The notes: a model not told the origin generated them from the sequence alone. Positions 34,096-46,049 are shown, counted from the first letter of the stretch. The stretch: 64,000 nt of DNA from Pseudevernia furfuracea (GCA_022315425.1 JAIUPT010000033.1:1736001-1800000), one strand, 5' to 3'. A program made the numbers and translations.

Positions 34096-35675
34096 TTATG
34101 GCTCAGATAACCCTTTTCCACCACCTTCGAAGTCGCTGATATCATACTCCTCCGGATACTCCTCCAACAATCTTCCCAACTCCTTCATCTGCCCCTTACT
34201 CTCCTCAGTCAGGTCTTCGTACACATCCGTAAAAATCTCCCTCAAGGGCGGCCTCTTCTCCTTCTCCGCCTCGGCAAAGGCCTTCAGCACATCTTTCCGA
34301 ATTTGGCTTCGGGCCTCCTTCTCCTTCTCCTCGTCCCACATGCCTTGGTGCTGCATCCACTTTCGCAGTCTTGTGATGGGATTGTCTCGCCGTTTCCAGT
34401 CTTCCACTTCGACCTTGGCTCGGTAGGCGAAACTGTCATCGCTGGTGCTGTGGTGCGAGACGCGGTAGCTCATCGCTTCAATAAGCACGGGTTTTCCGCC
34501 ATCTTCCAGCGCCATCCGCCTAGCTTCCTTAGTGACCTCTCGGACTGCAAAGATGTCATTACCATCAACGCGGATGGTGTCGATACCGTATCCTATACCA
34601 CGACTGGCAATGCCGTCGCCACGGTATTGCTCTAGTGTTGAAGTTGAGATGGCGTAGCCGTTGTTGCGGCAGATGAAGACCACAGGACAAGAGCGCGTCG
34701 CAGCTATGTTAAGCGCGGCATGGAAATCACCTTCGCTGGCTGCACCTTCCCCAAAATAGCAAGCAACGACTCGAGGTGCTATATTGGGATTTTGCAACGC
34801 TTGGATTTTGAGGGCATACGCTGAACCAGCTGCTTGGGGAATCTGGGTTGCCAAGGGTGAAGAGATGGTATGCTAAGCTGGCGTCAGTGTCGGTCCAACC
34901 TCAATTAAAAGGGCCATCAGACGATATTGAGCTTGCTGCTGCCATAATGGACAGGCATATTGCGACCCTTGCCCGCATCTTTGCAATTGGCGAAAAGCTG
35001 GTTCATGAAGTCGGACAGCTTGAAGCCACGTTGTTGGAATACGCCAGTCTCTCTGTATTGACAGAATACGACATCTTCAGGGACTAAAGCAGAAGCTGAT
35101 CCAATTGCGATGCCTTCTTCGCCAGCTGAGACCTATCTCGCGTGAGCATGGATACGCCTGGATCTAAACCAACCCACTCACCATATAGAAGCTCAGCCTC
35201 CCCTGTCTCTGGGCGTCAAACATGATAAGATCCATAATGCTGACTGAACCGCTGACGCTAGCCCATCAGAAAATATGCTCTACCGATTCCTCGATGCTCT
35301 AGGAGGCTCATACCTGTCAACATGTTCCGGTACCACGTCAAGATCTCCTCATTGCTGATCCCTGATGGCTTCCGAGACTCATCTACTACCACGCCGTCCG
35401 AGTCCATGACTCTGTACGTAGGCATTGCCGGATGCGTAGAGGGGTGCTCGAACGCCAATTGTGTGGTGAACTTGCTGTTCACTGCGCCGGGAAAATGGAC
35501 TCTGTACATGTGTTAGCTGGCAGTCATCGGCGTCACTCTAATGTTCGTACCGATCCGAGCCCGGTCTTTGAGACAAGGAGCTCCATCTCGACTGCCTTCT
35601 AGAGACGCGGTGTAGTATCTGCACTCTCGGTCGGTTGCGCAGCAGCAATTTAGTTACTGAAAGGCCTGGAGACAT
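34096..35675 (-). CDS. Branched-chain 2-oxoacid dehydrogenase E1 alpha subunit, mitochondrial
   Basis: With the E1 beta subunit it decarboxylates the 2-oxoacids of Val, Leu and Ile in the mitochondrial BCKDH complex, using thiamine diphosphate. Five exons are seen: 35551-35675, 35314-35501, 35182-35243, 34923-35132 and 34096-34872. The introns are 49, 70, 49 and 50 nt and all phases agree, giving 453 residues. The N-terminus is an Arg/Leu/Ser-rich presequence, then RVHFPGAVNSKFT. QYRETGVF and MPVHYGS form the substrate and cofactor pocket. YFGEGAASEGD-(20)-RNNGYAIS (about residues 234-271) is the thiamine diphosphate/Mg motif. YRVSHHSTSDDS (331-342) is the phosphorylation loop of the family. 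The fourth intron has the unusual donor GTCTGA. It is divergent from coq5 with 239 bp between starts. Confidence 0.93.
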
Positions 35676-35914
35676 GATTCAATCTATCGATCGATCATGT
35701 TCATGATAAGAAAACGCTGCAAGCGATCCTATGACCGTTAGTGTCAGCTGTCCGCGACGTGAAGTTAGAATCGAACATCCGAGGGATCGGTTTGCATCGG
35801 CTTATTTTTACAATCTTATCGCGGATCTATCCGTTGCAGAGTAAAAGCTTGGCATCTGTTCAATGTTCCTGAAGCTCGATTCGAATCAAATACTTTACTC
35901 AATCGCAACCCACC
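35676..35914. promoter_or_regulatory. Shared divergent promoter region, BCKDH E1-alpha / coq5
   Basis: 239 bp separate two ATGs that face away from each other, so both promoters must lie here. Palindromic ATCGATCGAT (35687-35696) is the only clear symmetric motif. No TATA box is evident. Confidence 0.5.
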
Positions 35915-36880
35915 ATGTCCACCCAAACCTTGACCCGTACCTCCACCCGCCTAACCCACCGCCTCCTCAATCCTCGCCCGCCTAGTCGCTGCCTCTCTTG
36001 CTCCCGCCTTCTTGCGCAACAAGAACAAATACCAAAGCAGGATGCCCCGAACTCCACAACGCACTTCGGCTTCCAAACCGTCCCCTCATCCTCGAAACAG
36101 TCGCGCGTTGCCAATGTCTTCACCTCCGTCGCCTCCTCCTACGACACCATGAACGATCTCATGTCCGTCGGCACGCACCGTTTGTGGAAAGATTACTTCG
36201 TCAGATCCCTGGACCCCGGGGTCAAACCCCGCAAGAAGGACGAGGAGGGGCGGGGCCGAGCACCGGGGCAAACGATCCTCGACATCGCCGGCGGAACGGG
36301 AGACGTCGCCTTCAGGATGCTGGAGCATTGCACCACCCTCAACAACGACCACGCGTCGAAAATCATAGTCGGCGACATCAACCCGGACATGCTCGCCGAA
36401 GGCAGGCGGCGCGCGAGAGAAGGCGGGTTCGAGCAGTCCGGCCGCCTCAGCTGGCTCGAAGCCAATGCCGAAGACTTGCATACGGTGTCCGATGACAGCA
36501 TCGATCTCTACACTGTTGCGTTCGGCATCCGGAATTTCACCCACAAAAACCTTGCCCTGCGCGAAGCGTTCCGAGTGCTGAAACCGGGCGGTGTTTTTGC
36601 GTGTTTGGAGTTTAGCAAGGTGAATAATCGGCTTTTGGAGGCGGTTTATAAGAGGTGGAGTTTTGGCGCGATTCCGCTGATTGGGCAGTTGGTGGCGGGG
36701 GATCGAGACAGTTATCAGTATTTGGTGGAGAGTATTGAAAAGTTCCCGGGGCAGGAGGAGTGGAAGGGAATGATTGAGGAGGCGGGGTTTTTGGTGCCGG
36801 GTGGGGCGGAGGGGAAGGGGTGGGAGGATTTGATGGGCGGGATAGCATGTGTGCATAAGGGGGTGAAGCCGCTGAGGTAA
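35915..36880 (+). CDS. coq5: Coq5, 2-methoxy-6-polyprenyl-1,4-benzoquinol methylase, mitochondrial
   Basis: C-methyltransferase of ubiquinone biosynthesis (UbiE/Coq5 family), acting at the matrix face of the inner membrane in the Coq synthome. It is a single exon of 321 residues. Residues 1-40 are rich in Thr, Arg and Leu, fitting an import signal. RVANVFTSVASSYDTMND (64-81) starts the family signature. ILDIAGGTGDVAFR (121-134) is the S-adenosylmethionine motif I, followed by GDINPDML. LYTVAFGIRNFTH and EAFRVLKPGG are the UbiE/Coq5 signatures. The length is normal for the family. The first ATG after the divergent promoter is used. Confidence 0.95.
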   Translation: MSTQTLTRTSTRLTHRLLNPRPPSRCLSCSRLLAQQEQIPKQDAPNSTTHFGFQTVPSSSKQSRVANVFTSVASSYDTMNDLMSVGTHRLWKDYFVRSLDPGVKPRKKDEEGRGRAPGQTILDIAGGTGDVAFRMLEHCTTLNNDHASKIIVGDINPDMLAEGRRRAREGGFEQSGRLSWLEANAEDLHTVSDDSIDLYTVAFGIRNFTHKNLALREAFRVLKPGGVFACLEFSKVNNRLLEAVYKRWSFGAIPLIGQLVAGDRDSYQYLVESIEKFPGQEEWKGMIEEAGFLVPGGAEGKGWEDLMGGIACVHKGVKPLR

Positions 36881-37177
36881 TAGAAGGGGAGAGTATTCTG
36901 GCATAACTATGGCGTTTCAGAATGGAAAGTGCACGGCTCAGGGAGTTTGATCGTACTACTCGTGTATGTCATTGAGAGCAAAAATTCGCTTCTATGCAAA
37001 GCTATGCAAACTGGGGTATATGCGCAGAGCTGACGCCAGATGCAGAAGATGCAGCAAAGATCCAGAAGCCCATATCAGCAGAATGTCAAAGGCTCATTTG
37101 AGCGAAATGCCAACCTGTGCCTATATCCTAGCAAATTGGCCCCTATGCTTCCTTTTCCCCCCCCTTTTCACGCCGCC

Positions 37178-39016
37178 TCAGAACCCCAACCCAATCCTCT
37201 TCCACGCACCTTCAACATCGTCCATCAGCTTTCCAAAATTCTCATCCTTTATGCATTCGCAGATCTTATTGTCGATAGCTTTCGCCCTGTCCTCGTCGCT
37301 CTGAGCCGCATACTCGGCTAGATGCTCTTTTGCCGTCTGAGGTGGTGCTCTAGGCGCTGGAAGGTCATGGTATTTTCGCATGAGATTATCAATGGTATCG
37401 AGAAGGTCATGGTTACTGATGTTGATGAGTGGACTTATGGCTTGAGGTGGCTGTTCTTGGGGCTGTTGCTCTGCAACGGCACTGGTAGGGGCCTCTGTTA
37501 TGGTTTCGGTTGCAGTCTCGGTATTAATATTGGTCATCGCTTGCGCTTGCCGTTTGTTGGGCTGATTGACGGACCGGTCGGTCAGGGAACGCTTGCGAGA
37601 GTTAATGCTTGGTAGCGCTGACGGCTCCGATGGCGGTAGTATGGCCTGCAAATCTAGGGATGGGACCCTTAGAGGTGCACTAGATGAAGGGGCCTTCGCC
37701 TTGCCACGGGCTTTCGGCGGTGTATTGGATGAGGGGGCCTTCCCCTTGGCACGAGTTTTAGGAGACGGTAAAGTCGGTGCCAATGGATCCGAGGAAATGG
37801 TTGTTGCTCCAACTTTTGCTCTAGATTTTCTCGGTTTGGCCGGCTGAGCTCGAGGCCTTGTCTGTCCTTTTGCCTTATTCTTATGAGCAGTAGGATTCTC
37901 CTGGGATGGATCCTCCTGTGGTGTAGCTTCGTCTCTCCTGAATGGATGAATCTTTTTCTCAGGGAAGGGAAGGATCCGCTCGGGTGGCAGCATCTGAGAA
38001 AGTGGGAGCGTATCGGTGAAATCTTTTTGGGTCTGTGTCTGCTCTGGAGCGCTCATAGGTCGAACTTGGAAGATGCCAAATGGCTCATATGTTCCATCGA
38101 AGACCGGACTTGGCAGCAGACCCGGTTGTGTACTTAGCTTAGCTGCTGCTGGCGCAGTAGTCGTAGACCCAAAGACATCAAGAGTCGACCGGGATGAAGC
38201 TGAGATAGGCCTACTGAATTCGTCTTGGTTCACCCCACCAGGAGCAGACGTTGGCCGGATGTTGACCTTTGTTGGCTGTGCAGATGGGGGTATGCTACCA
38301 TAGCTTGCATTCCAAATCCCAGTACGCTCTTGTGAAAGAGGCTGCGAGGAGCCTGGGAACATGCCTTGCGCTGATTGCGGGCGAGCAGCTTGACCGGTGT
38401 TCAAAGAACCAGGCCGCTCCTGGGACGGAGGCTGGGACTGAGATGACTGCGGACACTGGCCTTGTACCTGCGGTAAATCCTTATCTCTGATAGGCAAGCC
38501 AGCCGCTCTGAAAGTTTCGAGTGCTACATCGCATCCAGAAAACGGCACGAAGTTCATCTGCGTCTTGCGTATCTGGCCATCAGGTAGCGTATATCGTAGA
38601 GCAAGAAGTGGCCTCTTGACGATGACGAGAACCCGGAGATGGTTGTCTGAGATGTGCTGGTATAGAGCGCGTTCATCATCCATGCGGACTTGGTCTTGGA
38701 GGTCGGAGAATTCGACTTGTTCCTTGAGTGTGGAAGTTCAGATAAGATGGAGGGGCGAAGGATTAGGTGGAGAGATACTTACGAGGAGCTCATCACCTCG
38801 AACGAGCTTCAAGACTTTTGTCTCTGAGACGACCATGCCATTCCCAAGTTTTCGGACCACATCGAATACGGCAAACATGTCACTTCGCTGCGGCAGATGG
38901 GTCCAGATCATCTTGGCTTGTGGGTTGGGGCTCGTGCAATGTGAGAATTTGAACAAGGGTAGGGCAACCGGCCCTTGCGTTGCTGTAGATGCTGTGGACA
39001 CTGATGAGGGAGCCAT
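37178..39016 (-). CDS. Rec114-like protein (probable meiotic recombination factor)
   Basis: Two exons, 38783-39016 and 37178-38722, with a 60-nt GTAAGT...AAG intron, encode 592 residues. Residues 1-130 look like a pleckstrin-like fold: LFKFSHCTS, MIWTHLPQRSDMFAVFDVV, LRVLVIVKRPLLALRYTLPDG and a closing FSGCDVALETFRAAGLPI. This order and ending recall Rec114, a cofactor of Spo11 in meiotic double-strand break formation. The long middle is Pro/Ser/Gln-rich and disordered with basic patches (KSRAKVG, KARGKAKAP). The C-terminus is helical (DLLDTIDNLMRKYHDL). Rec114 proteins also have a disordered middle and a helical C-terminal Mei4-binding end. The assignment is from pattern memory only; the alternative is an unrelated fungal nuclear protein. 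A start at 39145 would add 43 residues. Confidence 0.5.
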
Positions 39017-39365
39017 GTCGGACGCTGCGATCGCTGCCCCTGCTTGTGCCGGTGAAGGTAGGTCACAGCACAGACCATTCAACGACAAAGTAATCAAAGT
39101 CGCTAACCTATGCAACGCATCATTTTTGCGATGTGCAATGCGCAATCATGATGGCATTTGTTGTTACATATCTGAGAAGCGAATCGAATCGAATTTTGCA
39201 TAGGCTTTACTTTTAGGCCTGCCAAGCCCGCGAAAAACATCGAACGGTGAAGAGAGATGCTCTCACCATGTGGTATCATATCCTCTGGCTACGCCTGATC
39301 ATCTTGCAACATCTCACCTCAATGCACCGTTTTTCCATCATAACGCCATTTCATGCCCATCTAAT
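39017..39365. other. Intergenic, no gene seen
   Basis: Upstream of the Rec114-like gene and downstream of rsc9. Only short frames without protein pattern. Confidence 0.4.
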
Positions 39366-42300
39366 TCAAGGTGCAGTTCCTTTTTCAAACAAACCCATCA
39401 CATCAGAAACATACCCAGCCAAAGGCTTATTATGAGCCATCACAAAGATCAACCTGTCCTTCAATGGTCTAAACAGCTTTTCCATGCAATCAATTCGAAA
39501 AGCGTCACGCTTGATTGTATCAAGCAGCGCAGCTGCTTTGGGTATGTTTCTTGCCAAGTTACGCAACACCAGCACACTAGTCAGTGGTAACCCAGCTGCG
39601 TTCCCAAGCTCATCGACCGCGGTGTTGTGATACATTTGGTAGTACCAAGTGGCCTCCCTCCCCTGTGCTGGATCAACATTCACGGTTCCTGTGGACACGG
39701 AGTAGCCGTTTGTCACCTTTGCTTGCTGAGATGGCAGAGCTGTCTGGTTGGCGGGAGTGCGATTATTCTTTTGTCTGAGCACCGCTTTGTTCGACACGTC
39801 TGGAAGGTGGGTCTTGACATGCATACCTAGCTGGTATGGTGACGGAATTTTATTGCCATTCGTGAAGTGTCGGCAACTCGACCAGTAGCAATCGTTCGGA
39901 CGCTGACTCGCACGTGTATTGGATTCGAAGTTCCAGGTACCGTCGGTCCGTCGATCAATTCCGAGATGATCGTAGACAAGATGATCAAACATGTGTTTTG
40001 GCTTCAGGAAGAATTCTCCGCACGATTTTGAGCCGGGCACCTTCCACAGGCACCGATTGTACACTCGACCTTTCGGATCCATTGGAGCGTGACGAGGCCG
40101 GATGCCCTTGATGATGAATTTATGATTGACGCCGTTGACGACTTGCGCATTGGCGCCAGCGAAGATGGTACTGACGTTCTTGATAAACTCCGCTGCCGGT
40201 AGAAGCTGGGTCGCAGGAGATGTGTAATCTGTGAACCGAGCCTGGTAAGCCTGCCATAAGGCTATCTGAGTAATGTCGCTCTCGGCGTCTTCCTCGAACA
40301 CTGCTTTGAGCCAGTGATTGGAGCGATCCGGTTCCTCGTATTTGAGGAATTGGTCCATGAGATCTTGAGGAATATTGGGAATCTCTGTTGCGGACGCAGC
40401 TGCTATAAGCTTCGTGGCCTCAAGTTTGAGATGTTCTGTTTGAGCCTCGTACTGAAGTAACCGCGTGAGCTGACCAAGGAAAGATGGGAGGGAAAGTTCA
40501 TTTGAGTTGGATAGAAGAAACCTGACGTTCTCAGGTACCGCGGTGAATTGATATAGGAAGTCTAGGCAAGCGCTGACAAGATCTTCGTCATCCAGAAGAG
40601 TCCATTCACAGATCCGCTTGATGACGGAGACGGGCACACCTTTGAGGAGATTTGTGTCTTCGAGGTTCATGGATACTCGGCTGATTGCACGGAGAGCAGT
40701 GAGTATGGCGCCACGGTCATGTCCGTCGTTCACCTGGTTTAAAAGGGAGCAGTACAGCGGGTCCGATTCGTCCATCCGCCAATACTTCGTAACTTGTTCC
40801 GAAATGTCTAGTGCATAGTGCTTCAACTCTGTAATGACTGGAGAGCTTGGAAGGTTCAGCGCTATCGACAAGAAATCTCTAAGCTGAGGCATATCCGATA
40901 GATAGACAGCGTTGTCCTCGAGAAGGGCCAGATTTCTGATTGTCAAACCAGCTTCGAGGATTTTGGTGAGCTTGCGACCGAATTCCTCTGATTCCATCTC
41001 GTCGGTCGTGTCGACTCGCTTCAGGGATTGTATGCGTTGCAGAATGTCTGGGGTGCCTCTTATCCCATCGAGGACGTTGATTCCGTCTTCGCAGTCAGAG
41101 TAGCAGATCTCCCATTTGACATCATAGAAAAGAGAGCTGATACCGAGCACGTACTCAATAAGACCCTCGGCCAGATTAGGAAAAGCATCAAACTTATATT
41201 TGTCTCCTCGTTCGTGTGAGATTTTGACAAGGTGGTGCAGGGCGTAGTCTTGTTCTTCGGGAACTTGCGAGCGCAGACCTTGAAGCGTCCGGACGTAGAT
41301 ATTTGGACCGTCAAAGCCAGCTTCACTATCTGTCAGCTTCGAATCAATAGTCTAGGAGGCGAAAGGCATACCACCAGGCTTCATCATACCCTTAGTAACT
41401 GGCGAAATTAGCCCCAATTCGACTTTCCTCGCCATTCGTGCCAATTTTTGGCGCTCCTCAAACATGGCAGCGTTGTAGCTTGGAGTCATGATGGGGCGTA
41501 AGGTCAAGGGCATTTGAGGACGAGGCTCATAGTTGGCAATAGCAAATTGGGCGCTGTTCGGGTTCGAGGATGCGGAGTAGTTGTAGCCGGTGTGGGACGT
41601 GGCTGCTGGTTGAGGAGACTGTGCGTGGCCGGATGAGTGACGCACCTGCCTGGATGATGACACATCTGGCTGAAAAGGGATCCTTTGAGGTGGAGCTTGG
41701 CGAAGACCTGTGATGAAGTGCATGAGCTGGAGATGAACTTGTAGATCAACTGTGCGATGAGCTTTGTCACCAACTCACCTCTAGTACTCCGTCCTACACT
41801 ACCAGGCTCGTCAATGTCCATCTTTTCATCTTTTGGTGTCTTCGAATCTTCACCTCCTGATTCGCTGTCGCCGTTGACTAGACTTGATCTCTGGGGAGGT
41901 CTGAAGTTCTCCACTGTACGGCTAAGGATGTCACCGCCCTTTGCAGTCAACTTCTCAAGGATCTCGATTGGAGGGGGCTCTCGACCACGTAGAGTCTTGA
42001 TCTCATATGCCCTGTGAGGTGTGAGTTTTTCGCTTTGCAGCAAAGAGTTACACCTACGCGAGATTTTTGTAGTATGTCGTCTTCAGAGCAAAAGCATACG
42101 CTGCTGCGTTTGCAGTGCCCAGATTGAAATCCAGCCCTACTTTCCTCCACGCCAGTTTTTCGGCACTGACAGCATCATATCCTCCCCTCGATCTTACCAC
42201 ATTCCATAACTTGTAGAGGTCGATGTGCTTGGTATTGACACGCGCTTGGAAGTCCACGTTTATCCTATGAAAGTTGCAGAAATCAGCGGTTACTCAGAGC

Positions 42301-42413
42301 AGAGCAGCATAGATTGATCGTGGCAAAACGTACCCTCTCTCCTCACCAAACTTCGTCAATGAAGCAACGAATTCCTCACGCCCCGGAGGCTCCTCTTCCT
42401 CTGGGGTAGACAT
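39366..42413 (-). CDS. rsc9: Rsc9, ARID subunit of the RSC chromatin-remodelling complex
   Basis: Subunit of the nuclear RSC (SWI/SNF-type) remodeller. Five exons are seen: 42334-42413, 42058-42264, 41779-42011, 41372-41707 and 39366-41320. The introns are 69, 46, 71 and 51 nt and all phases agree, giving 936 residues. The ARID DNA-binding domain lies at about residues 10-100 (NTKHIDLYKLWNVVRSRGGY, WRKVGLDF, LKTTYYKNL). A disordered acidic then Gln/Pro-rich segment follows. The long C-terminal half is alpha-helical and armadillo-like. Near the C-terminus, CLWKVPGSKSCGEFFLKPKHMFDHLVYDH and CYWSSCRHF with HVKTH (given as separate landmarks) are zinc-finger-like blocks of the Rsc9 family. It is divergent from the Yju2B-like gene. 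Confidence 0.85.
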
Positions 42414-42811
42414 TGCTGCGAATTAGATCTCAAGACCAATGCTGTGTATCTCGAGCCCCTTGATAGCTGAACATCTAATTAACAAGGGATTCGAGTCAGA
42501 TCCAGTGTCTTCAAACTAGCACTTGTGTTGCTGATCGAGCTGCGAGCTACGGCGCAACCACAGAAAGCTTGAGGAAACCACGCCTGGCGCGACTGCTTTG
42601 GATCTACGTTGAAGGTTTCGCCGGAGATTAACCATTTCACGTAGACGCCTTACTTGTTTTGGTAAGAGGCGGAGAGTTTCCGCGTGTTCGTGGGTACCTT
42701 GGTAATGAGGTAAGCATGCTTGCTTGAATACCTACCTCATAGTACTGACCAGAGACAGAAAAAAATTGTGTTCACCATTTTTAAGAACCTGGGGTCTTAT
42801 ACACAGCCAGA
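42414..42811. promoter_or_regulatory. Divergent promoter region, rsc9 / Yju2B-like gene
   Basis: 398 bp between the two start codons. An uninterrupted frame runs from 42720 into the Yju2B-like gene but starts without a family match, so it is treated as 5'UTR. Confidence 0.45.
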
Positions 42812-43901
42812 ATGCAAGGGTTCAGTACGTCCGTCCATCCAGAATCTCGTTCCAGGCCCACTGACCATCCCAGATATGGGACGTTATGTCCCGCCAGAGC
42901 ACGAGGGGACCACCTCCGCCAACAAGCTCGCCGGCAAGCATGCCCTTGGCTCTCGTGCACGCAAAGCCGGTCAGGGTATTCTCACAGTCCGCTTCGAAAT
43001 GCCCTTTCCTATCTGGTGCACCACCTGCCCCAAACCCACTATCATCGGCCAGGGCGTCCGCTTCAACGCGGAGAAAAAAAAGGTGGGAAACTATCATACT
43101 ACGCCAATTTTCAGCTTCCGCATGAAACATGTGGCGTGCGGGGGGTGGGTTGAGATTAGAACAGACCCGAAGAACACAGCTTATGTGGTTACGGAGGGGG
43201 CGAAAAAGAGGGATACGGGGGAGAATAAAGTTGAAGAGGGCGAGATCAAGATAACGACAGAGGAAGAGAGAGCGAGATTGGAAAGCGATTCATTTGCCAG
43301 ATTAGAGGGGAAAGTAGAGGATAAGCAGAGGATGGTCAGTGACAAGAGTAGGATTGAAGAGCTGTACTACGCGAAGGAGAGGGATTGGGATGATCCGGGG
43401 GAGGCGAATAGGAGGCTGAGGAAGGCTTTTAGAATCGAAAGGAAAGGGAGGGAGCACGATGGGAAGGTGACAGAAGCGTTAAAGGACAGGATGAGTCTTG
43501 GGATGGATCTATTGGAAGAGACGGAGGAGGACAGGAAAAGGGCTGCATTTGTAGAATTTGGAGAGTTTGGTGGCGAGGGAGCTATCGCCAAGGCCAAATC
43601 GAGACCGCTTTTTGCAGACACCCGAAGATCGGACAAGTCTTTGGCGAAGAAAATCAAGACGACGAAGGCTGCATCGGAAACGGAGGAGAGGATGGAGAGC
43701 CTACGCAAGGAGCTAGCTAATAATACCAGAGCAGTCTTGGACCCCTTCTTGAGTATGGACAAACCCAGTGCGCAGGTCTTGGGCGGGATGTCCCTGATTA
43801 AGAGGAAACGGAAGGTTGAGGATCGAGAAATAGTCTCAAAATCCGGCGAACCCAATAACGTTTCAAGGCCTCCGGCTCTAGTGGAGTACGATTCGGACTA
43901 G
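42812..43901 (+). CDS. Yju2B/CCDC130-type (Cwc16 family) pre-mRNA splicing factor
   Basis: Spliceosome-associated protein related to Yju2 and to fission yeast Saf4. The coding sequence is 42812-42824 joined to 42874-43901 (a 13-nt first exon and a 49-nt intron with donor GTACGT), 346 residues. The tiny first exon gives MQGF and the junction gives NMGRYVPPEHEG, as in fungal relatives. Family blocks follow: GSRARKAGQGILTVRFEMPF, WCTTC (zinc-binding pair), GVRFNAEKKKVGNYHTTPI and FRMKHVACGGWVEIRTDP. The C-terminal 230 residues are charged, Lys/Glu-rich and helical, ending in SRPPALVEYDSD. A frame through the intron also reaches upstream, but it would insert residues before the conserved MGRYVPP, so splicing is preferred. 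Confidence 0.88.
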
Positions 43902-44905
43902 TTGCAGTTGGGATGATGTCGAAATTGTGCATTTGCATGGCGCTTGGAAAAGATACCCTAGCATACTACGGCGTTTTCTACCATTATCAAAAACAACTTC
44001 ACCAATCACGCTCAGACAAGACGTGCCGTCAGACACTGCTAACTGATCGTTGATATGTCTATTCCGAACTTATTTAGTCACACTCTCATGTCAAGGGAAG
44101 GGAGCCTTGGCGAAGGGAACATCCAGGGCCTTTTCTATTCAATATGTTCAAGGCGCCGATGGGGCTGTTCCTCTGCCTACCTCGCACACAGGGGTTGAAG
44201 GCAGACGCGTTTAGTACGTCAAGACCCAACTGAAGCAGTCTTTGCAGCTAATGTGTAAAGATTCGCCGGCTCGTTGACCTGCGCTCATATGTCGTCTTCA
44301 ATCGCTACAATGAAACTGAGGGTTGGTAGGTCTCATAGTCGATACGATGGTGGCCTTATAAAGGTAAAGAGTACTATGAAAAATGGCACTTTTGTTAAGT
44401 GCAAGCACTATATATACCCATGTTACGCAAGTGAGTGGCTCCTTATTTGATCTCATCTCTTTTGGAGCCTCAACATTCTTTGGTCTCGCTAGCTCACGTC
44501 TGCATATGATTACCTAAAACTTTACTCCGTACTTCAGGTCTATATCGGATATGGCAGGTTCTTAGCGCTCGGATGCGAGAATATGCCTGTTCAGGCCTGC
44601 TAGCCCCAACGTTGAGACGGTCCAATTACATATTTGCATATCTAGCTGTGCCTAAGGCGTGCCGCGTGTACTATTCATGAGACTGCTAAAGCTGCCGCTA
44701 ACGCGAGAACCATGTGTTCTGGCTGGTTCTGGCAGTTCTGCCGACATCGAGGCCTTTGCCGACCGCAGTCTGTTTCCCATCCCGGTGTGGCAATGTCGTC
44801 GCGTATACGACCACTTGATCCCCTTTAAAACACATAAATGACTTCCAGAAACAACCACTTATTTTCATCAGCCTCGAGTCCGATAAAACAGACGTCCAGA
44901 TCAAC
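43902..44905. other. Intergenic, no gene seen
   Basis: 1 kb with only short frames. CACTATATATACCC near 44408-44420 is TATA-like. Confidence 0.45.
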
Positions 44906-45553
44906 ATGTGGAGGCCCCTTCTCATATCCGCTACTTTAGCTTTCGTAATTCCTTCGTCCATCGCGCTTAGTTTACCTCTCTATCAAAGCACCAGCCTTGC
45001 CTTGACTTCCTTCAACATCACCAGCCCTACACCGGAAGCGCCAGTGGAGACTATCAACCTGACCTATCGCCCGTGGCCCAAACAGCCATATGAGATCTGG
45101 TTACATGGCCCTGGTCTACAACTCCTGAACGTGGTCCTGGTCATCAGTTTGGCCGAGGAATTCCGGAGTTCGCCCATGGTCAGTGTGTCTGAATTACGGC
45201 ACTTCATCCAAGACTTCGCCGACAACATCCAGCGAGAATATCCCATTCCCGGCTTCACCCCGCACCACGCAACCCAGTCTATCATTGACATCTCGTCGTA
45301 CACGAGATGGACCATTAACATTAACGAAGGCACGTTTCGTGGCAGGCTACCTACGGCGGTGGCATTGGCAGCCTTGAATGAGCTGGGGGAGCAGGTGGGC
45401 CGGTATGGGCCTTCTAGGATCTCTTGGCTTATCTATGAAGATGTGGGGGTTCGACTCCCGTGGGCCTCTGGAAACCTGATTATTGAAAACATCGAGGGCG
45501 TCTCCTTGAATAAGTCTTTGTCACATGATAATGGCATTTTCCATACAGCTTGA
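44906..45553 (+). CDS. Small secreted protein of unknown function
   Basis: A single exon of 215 residues. Residues 1-21 form a clear signal peptide (MWRPLLISATLAFVIPSSIA). The mature part has no cysteine I can see and three N-glycosylation sequons (NIT, NLT, NKS). It mixes short helices and strands: an N-terminal strand around YEIWLHGPG, a helix around ELRHFIQDFADNIQREY, and a C-terminal region around LAALNELGEQVGRYG and RISWLIYEDVGVRLPWA. It has the look of a fungal-specific extracellular protein, but I do not recognise a family. It stands alone, with about 1 kb upstream and a decayed gene downstream. Confidence 0.65.
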   Translation: MWRPLLISATLAFVIPSSIALSLPLYQSTSLALTSFNITSPTPEAPVETINLTYRPWPKQPYEIWLHGPGLQLLNVVLVISLAEEFRSSPMVSVSELRHFIQDFADNIQREYPIPGFTPHHATQSIIDISSYTRWTININEGTFRGRLPTAVALAALNELGEQVGRYGPSRISWLIYEDVGVRLPWASGNLIIENIEGVSLNKSLSHDNGIFHTA

Positions 45554-46049
45554 GGTCTGTTTTGCCAAGCGCCTCATATGTGAGACATTATGTGTAATAA
45601 CACACTGGCAAATGCTTGGAGCAGCTCGAATAGGGGTTTCGGAACTTCCTGTTTTACAACATACGTCCACTTGGCTCAGAAGATTCAAGGCGCTCGATGG
45701 TCTGGGCTAGAGTACTGGTCCAAAGCATTCAAAGGTTTTATAACCTCATTTTCCTTTGAAGTGTCGACGATAGTATATAATCTTACCAACTAAATGGTTT
45801 ATACATGTTGCTTACACGCCTTGTGACAAAGTGTCAGACAGAACAGCATTTTGGGGCCACGGGCCTTATGGATTTCATTGTTTCTTATTTGATGAGAACA
45901 AATCACTATAAATAATGCATAGATTTGGATTCTTTTTAAAAAAGAAGAAAGAAGAAAAGAAAGACCTTGTTACCCGCCGTCTTTCTGGCAATTCAGAACA
46001 TTGCTGAGTAGCCCCTGCGATACAATTATACATTCAAAACGTAGGGCAA
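45554..46049. other. Intergenic, AT-rich
   Basis: 3' region of the secreted protein gene. It has an A/G-rich stretch at 45938-45964. No protein-like frame. Confidence 0.4.

Noticed and set aside
36086..36904. Minus-strand open frame of 272 residues
   Set aside because: Antisense shadow of coq5 in GC-rich DNA, without domain pattern.
42720..42873. Extended N-terminus of the Yju2B-like protein by reading through the intron
   Set aside because: The family starts directly before MGRYVPP, and a GTACGT...CAG intron with a 4-codon first exon restores the usual MQGFNMGRY start.
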